From: an uncultured Microcaldota archaeon
GTDB lineage: Archaea; Micrarchaeota; Micrarchaeia; Anstonellales; Anstonellaceae
Reading direction: 5' to 3'
Length of the DNA stretch: 8,478 nt
Assembly (NCBI GenBank): GCA_903923795.1
Contig: CAIXYX010000125.1
Coordinates: forward strand, 1-8,478
A program made the position numbers and the translations under genes. Shown here one piece after another: positions 6,373-8,478 of this stretch (its first letter is position 1; the number at the start of each line of letters is the position of its first letter). The notes beneath the pieces were generated by a model, which worked only from the letters and a program-made list of their open reading frames with translations, searched no databases and was not told where the DNA came from.

Positions 6373-8214
6373 TGGTTTGTTTATCATCCCGGACAGCGTG
6401 AGCAAATCATAGATTCGCTGCGGCAAACCGACTGAATTCGCCTTCACAAACAGATGATAGGCGGCAGTCCACGCAAGATTATAGAGCGGGCCGAATGCCG
6501 TGAAAAACAGCAGGGCGGCCCACAAAATCTTTTTCTGCAATGTACTTTTCAGCATGCGCGAGATGACATAGACCGAGAGCACCAATGCGATCATGCCAAG
6601 AGAATAACCGATTATCAAGAAGCGCGAGAGCTCCCATTTGTAGTTGCCGATTTGGATGACGAATGCGATGCCAAAGCCCAAGAGCAGAAGGAGAATGGAA
6701 ATATTGCAGAATGATTCGATTGCCCCTATGCGGTCGGCCACAGGCTTGTCGGCATCAGTCTTGCCGATTGTCCATTGGCCGAATTTCTCCCTCCAATTCA
6801 GAAGCGCTTTGAGAAGCAAAAGGCCGAGGATGGGGAAGAACGATATGCGTATCGCCTCCCATAATTTCTCCTCGTAATAAAACAGCGTCTCCTGCGATTT
6901 CATTATGAGGTCGAGTTGCCAGCCCGAAAGATGACCGGCAAGTGAATCTCCGCTGGTCAGGTTCTTTTTGCCCAGCACATCTGCCGCAGACTGATTCGAT
7001 TGCATCGGCAGATTCACGGTGGCAGTCGAGCCGGCCACCCAAGAGGAAGACGCACCGCGGTAGAAGTACGGGAGAGAGATGTTCAATGACAGGTTCGCCT
7101 TGTCGCTTACTGAATACACGCCGATGACGGGGTCTTTCGCATTGTTTAGGAAAGACGGCATGAGCATTCCGCCCATCATAGCGCCCGCGATTGCGAAGAT
7201 GCAGAATACGGCCAGGAGGCCGGCGAGCGTCGGGGCGGACGCGCGGTTTTTGTGATAATGGAAAGCGAATATGATGACAAGCGCGAAGAGGGCGAGGACG
7301 AGATTTTGCGCGCCCACTATGTTCCATGAGATGGCCAATACGGCCAGCAGGGCGGCCATGGGCCAGAAGGATTTGAATTTGGTCATGGCATTCTCATAGA
7401 CAAGGAAAAGGAACACCATGAAAGTGGCGAATGCGGCGATGGAATCGCTGTATCCGTTAGCGAACCATGGCGAGCCCGAGTCAACGACCTGGATATGGGT
7501 GAGTGAGAGCGCGGTTTGGCCGAACAAGATGACAAAGACGCCGAGCCATACTGCTTTCCCGCCAAGTCCGAACCACTGGAAAAGCCCGCAGAGGGCGATG
7601 GCAAGTGCCAAGAGGCTGAATGAGAGCCAAATCGACAGGGCGAGGAAGGGGAGGTTCGCGCCGAAAAACAAATCAATGCTTGCAAGAAGAGACTGGCCAT
7701 AACTCTGATTCACGAGCGGGATTTTGTCATGCTCAAGAGCATAGGTCGCGATGTTGGTGTATTTTGCGCTGTGCAGACTGCCGAGCACATTTGACGACAC
7801 CTCTACATGGCCGGTGGGAAAGAGAGGGGGCAGCCAGTAGACGAGGATAAACGCGCCGATGAGGAGATATGCGAGCAAGAGGGCGAAAATTTGCCTGGAG
7901 GAAAGCGAGCGGATAGTGGTGAGGAAATCCACTCGCTTGAATTTGAATATGAGCGCGAGAGCGGCGATGATGAAAACGCCGGTTGCGATGAACAATGACA
8001 TTCGAGCGTCGGTGAGAAGAGCGCCCAGCACGCGGTAGAGCGAGAGGAAAAGAGCCGAGCCGATGAAAAACCCGAAACCATAGCGCAGGGGGGCAGGATA
8101 AGTGCCCGAGCGCGGGATGGAGAATGAGAGGAGAGCCGAACCCGCGATGATGAAAAGGAATGCAAAGATGAGCGAGACGAGGAACGCGCCGAACACCATG
8201 AGAAGATCAAGCAT
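6370..8214 (-). CDS. Large polytopic membrane protein, GT-C-like architecture, family not recognised
   Basis: A 614-residue integral membrane protein. By eye there are about 14 hydrophobic segments, roughly at residues 5-32, 44-66, 72-91, 108-130, 187-209, 219-238, 256-274, 281-298, 301-319, 329-350, 453-471, 502-521, 530-552 and 562-588. Two large loops stand out. The first (about 131-186) contains GHVEVSSN and KYTNIATYALEHDKIP. The second (about 351-450) is polar, serine-rich and has several NxS/T sequons. A long first loop with an acidic residue between early helices, plus many helices, resembles GT-C polyprenyl-phosphate-dependent glycosyltransferases and related uncharacterised families, but I see no clear DxD. 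KWELSRF (526-532) opens a late helix. Its neighbour is a lipid-sugar-type GT2, which supports a role in membrane glycan assembly. ATG at 8214 is chosen because GAGGTG at 8221-8226 lies 6 bases upstream; the GTG at 8223 falls within that site. Confidence 0.8.
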   Translation of the reverse strand: MLDLLMVFGAFLVSLIFAFLFIIAGSALLSFSIPRSGTYPAPLRYGFGFFIGSALFLSLYRVLGALLTDARMSLFIATGVFIIAALALIFKFKRVDFLTTIRSLSSRQIFALLLAYLLIGAFILVYWLPPLFPTGHVEVSSNVLGSLHSAKYTNIATYALEHDKIPLVNQSYGQSLLASIDLFFGANLPFLALSIWLSFSLLALAIALCGLFQWFGLGGKAVWLGVFVILFGQTALSLTHIQVVDSGSPWFANGYSDSIAAFATFMVFLFLVYENAMTKFKSFWPMAALLAVLAISWNIVGAQNLVLALFALVIIFAFHYHKNRASAPTLAGLLAVFCIFAIAGAMMGGMLMPSFLNNAKDPVIGVYSVSDKANLSLNISLPYFYRGASSSWVAGSTATVNLPMQSNQSAADVLGKKNLTSGDSLAGHLSGWQLDLIMKSQETLFYYEEKLWEAIRISFFPILGLLLLKALLNWREKFGQWTIGKTDADKPVADRIGAIESFCNISILLLLLGFGIAFVIQIGNYKWELSRFLIIGYSLGMIALVLSVYVISRMLKSTLQKKILWAALLFFTAFGPLYNLAWTAAYHLFVKANSVGLPQRIYDLLTLSGMINKP

Positions 8215-8220
8215 AGAAAA

Positions 8221-8226
8221 CACCTC
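8221..8226 (-). promoter_or_regulatory. Shine-Dalgarno site for the membrane-protein gene
   Basis: On the minus strand GAGGTG is followed by six bases and then the ATG at 8214. The site contains a GTG in the same frame (8223), which would otherwise be taken as a start; its position inside the ribosome site argues against that. Confidence 0.65.
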
Positions 8227-8233
8227 GAAGAAT

Positions 8234-8478
8234 TCAGCCTGCTCGGAACGGCAGCGTATCCTGCCTTATCCCGAACCTCATTTTCAGAAGATAGATGAAA
8301 TAGCGCGCCATTGTATTTATTTTGGATGGTATGCTGCTCGCCCATTTCGACTCCCCGTGCTTTCGCACGGCAAATTTGACCGGAACCGCAAGCACCGAGT
8401 ATTTGTTTTTCACGGCCACGTACTGAACGTAGAAATCGAAGGCGAAATCCTTCGGCACCTCGTCCATAGACTCAAGCA
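8234..8478 (-). CDS. Glycosyltransferase family 2, C-terminal fragment (polyprenol-phosphate-sugar type; 5' end outside window)
   Basis: The frame is open from the TGA at 8234-8236 to the right edge of the window, so only the last 80 or so residues are present. The segment PKDFAFDFYVQYVAVKNK followed by VPVKFAVRKHGESKWAS matches the end of the catalytic domain of DPM1- or ArnC-like GT2 enzymes. In these, a conserved R(x)HGxSKW segment near the end of the domain contributes to product or lipid binding. The chain then ends in a short amphipathic stretch (INTMARYFIYLLKMRFG) with no long membrane anchor, so it looks like a soluble or peripheral form. The methionine encoded at 8465-8467 is internal; codons for L, E and S precede it. 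It is 19 bases upstream of the membrane-protein gene on the same strand, suggesting one transcript. The sugar it handles cannot be told from this fragment. Confidence 0.82.
   Translation of the reverse strand, partial: LESMDEVPKDFAFDFYVQYVAVKNKYSVLAVPVKFAVRKHGESKWASSIPSKINTMARYFIYLLKMRFGIRQDTLPFRAG

Noticed and set aside
6755..7327. A 190-residue minus-strand open frame inside the membrane-protein gene
   Set aside because: It is an alternate frame of a continuous membrane protein with clear hydrophobic periodicity; the alternate product is arginine- and proline-rich with no motif.
1..8478. CRISPR arrays, tRNA/rRNA genes, insertion sequences or long direct repeats
   Set aside because: I found no regularly spaced repeats, cloverleaf-like stretches, transposase motifs or terminal inverted repeats. 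Short repeated strings such as GTGGATTTCATC (936 and 2609) encode similar VDFI strands and look coincidental.

Overview
The window looks like a surface-polysaccharide (O-antigen, capsule or S-layer glycan) locus from a prokaryote of moderate G+C content. It has two convergent gene blocks that meet near base 6363. Coding density is very high: the longest gap between genes is under 60 bases. There are no RNA genes, mobile elements or CRISPR arrays that I can see. AGA/AGG arginine and ATA isoleucine codons appear in most genes, starts are often preceded by Shine-Dalgarno-like purine runs, and the transketolase is split into two subunits. These traits fit many archaea (including small-genome lineages) as well as candidate-phylum or environmental bacteria, so I do not assign a domain.

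Plus-strand block (1-6356): seven genes in one direction. They are the 3' part of a CDP-glucose 4,6-dehydratase (rfbG-like), a second short-chain dehydrogenase/reductase (SDR) of the UDP-glucuronate decarboxylase/epimerase type, an FkbM-family methyltransferase with an extra N-terminal Rossmann-like domain, a split thiamine-diphosphate transketolase (N and C subunits), a GT-A family 2 glycosyltransferase, and a CatB-like hexapeptide acyltransferase. The methyltransferase, transketolase-N and transketolase-C genes overlap by 4 bases at each junction, so they are probably translationally coupled.

Minus-strand block (6370-8478): the 3' end of a family 2 glycosyltransferase of the polyprenol-phosphate-sugar type, followed 19 bases later by a 614-residue protein with about 14 membrane segments. 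The latter resembles the GT-C membrane glycosyltransferase architecture but I cannot place it in a family.

The most interesting reading is that the plus-strand block encodes a little-described route to an unusual CDP-activated sugar. RfbG makes the CDP-4-keto-6-deoxyhexose. The split transketolase could add a two-carbon unit to a keto-sugar, making a branched or chain-extended sugar. The SDR could reduce, epimerise or decarboxylate, FkbM could O-methylate, and the glycosyltransferase and acyltransferase could transfer and decorate the product. The enzyme families are read directly from the sequence; the pathway is inference from gene order.
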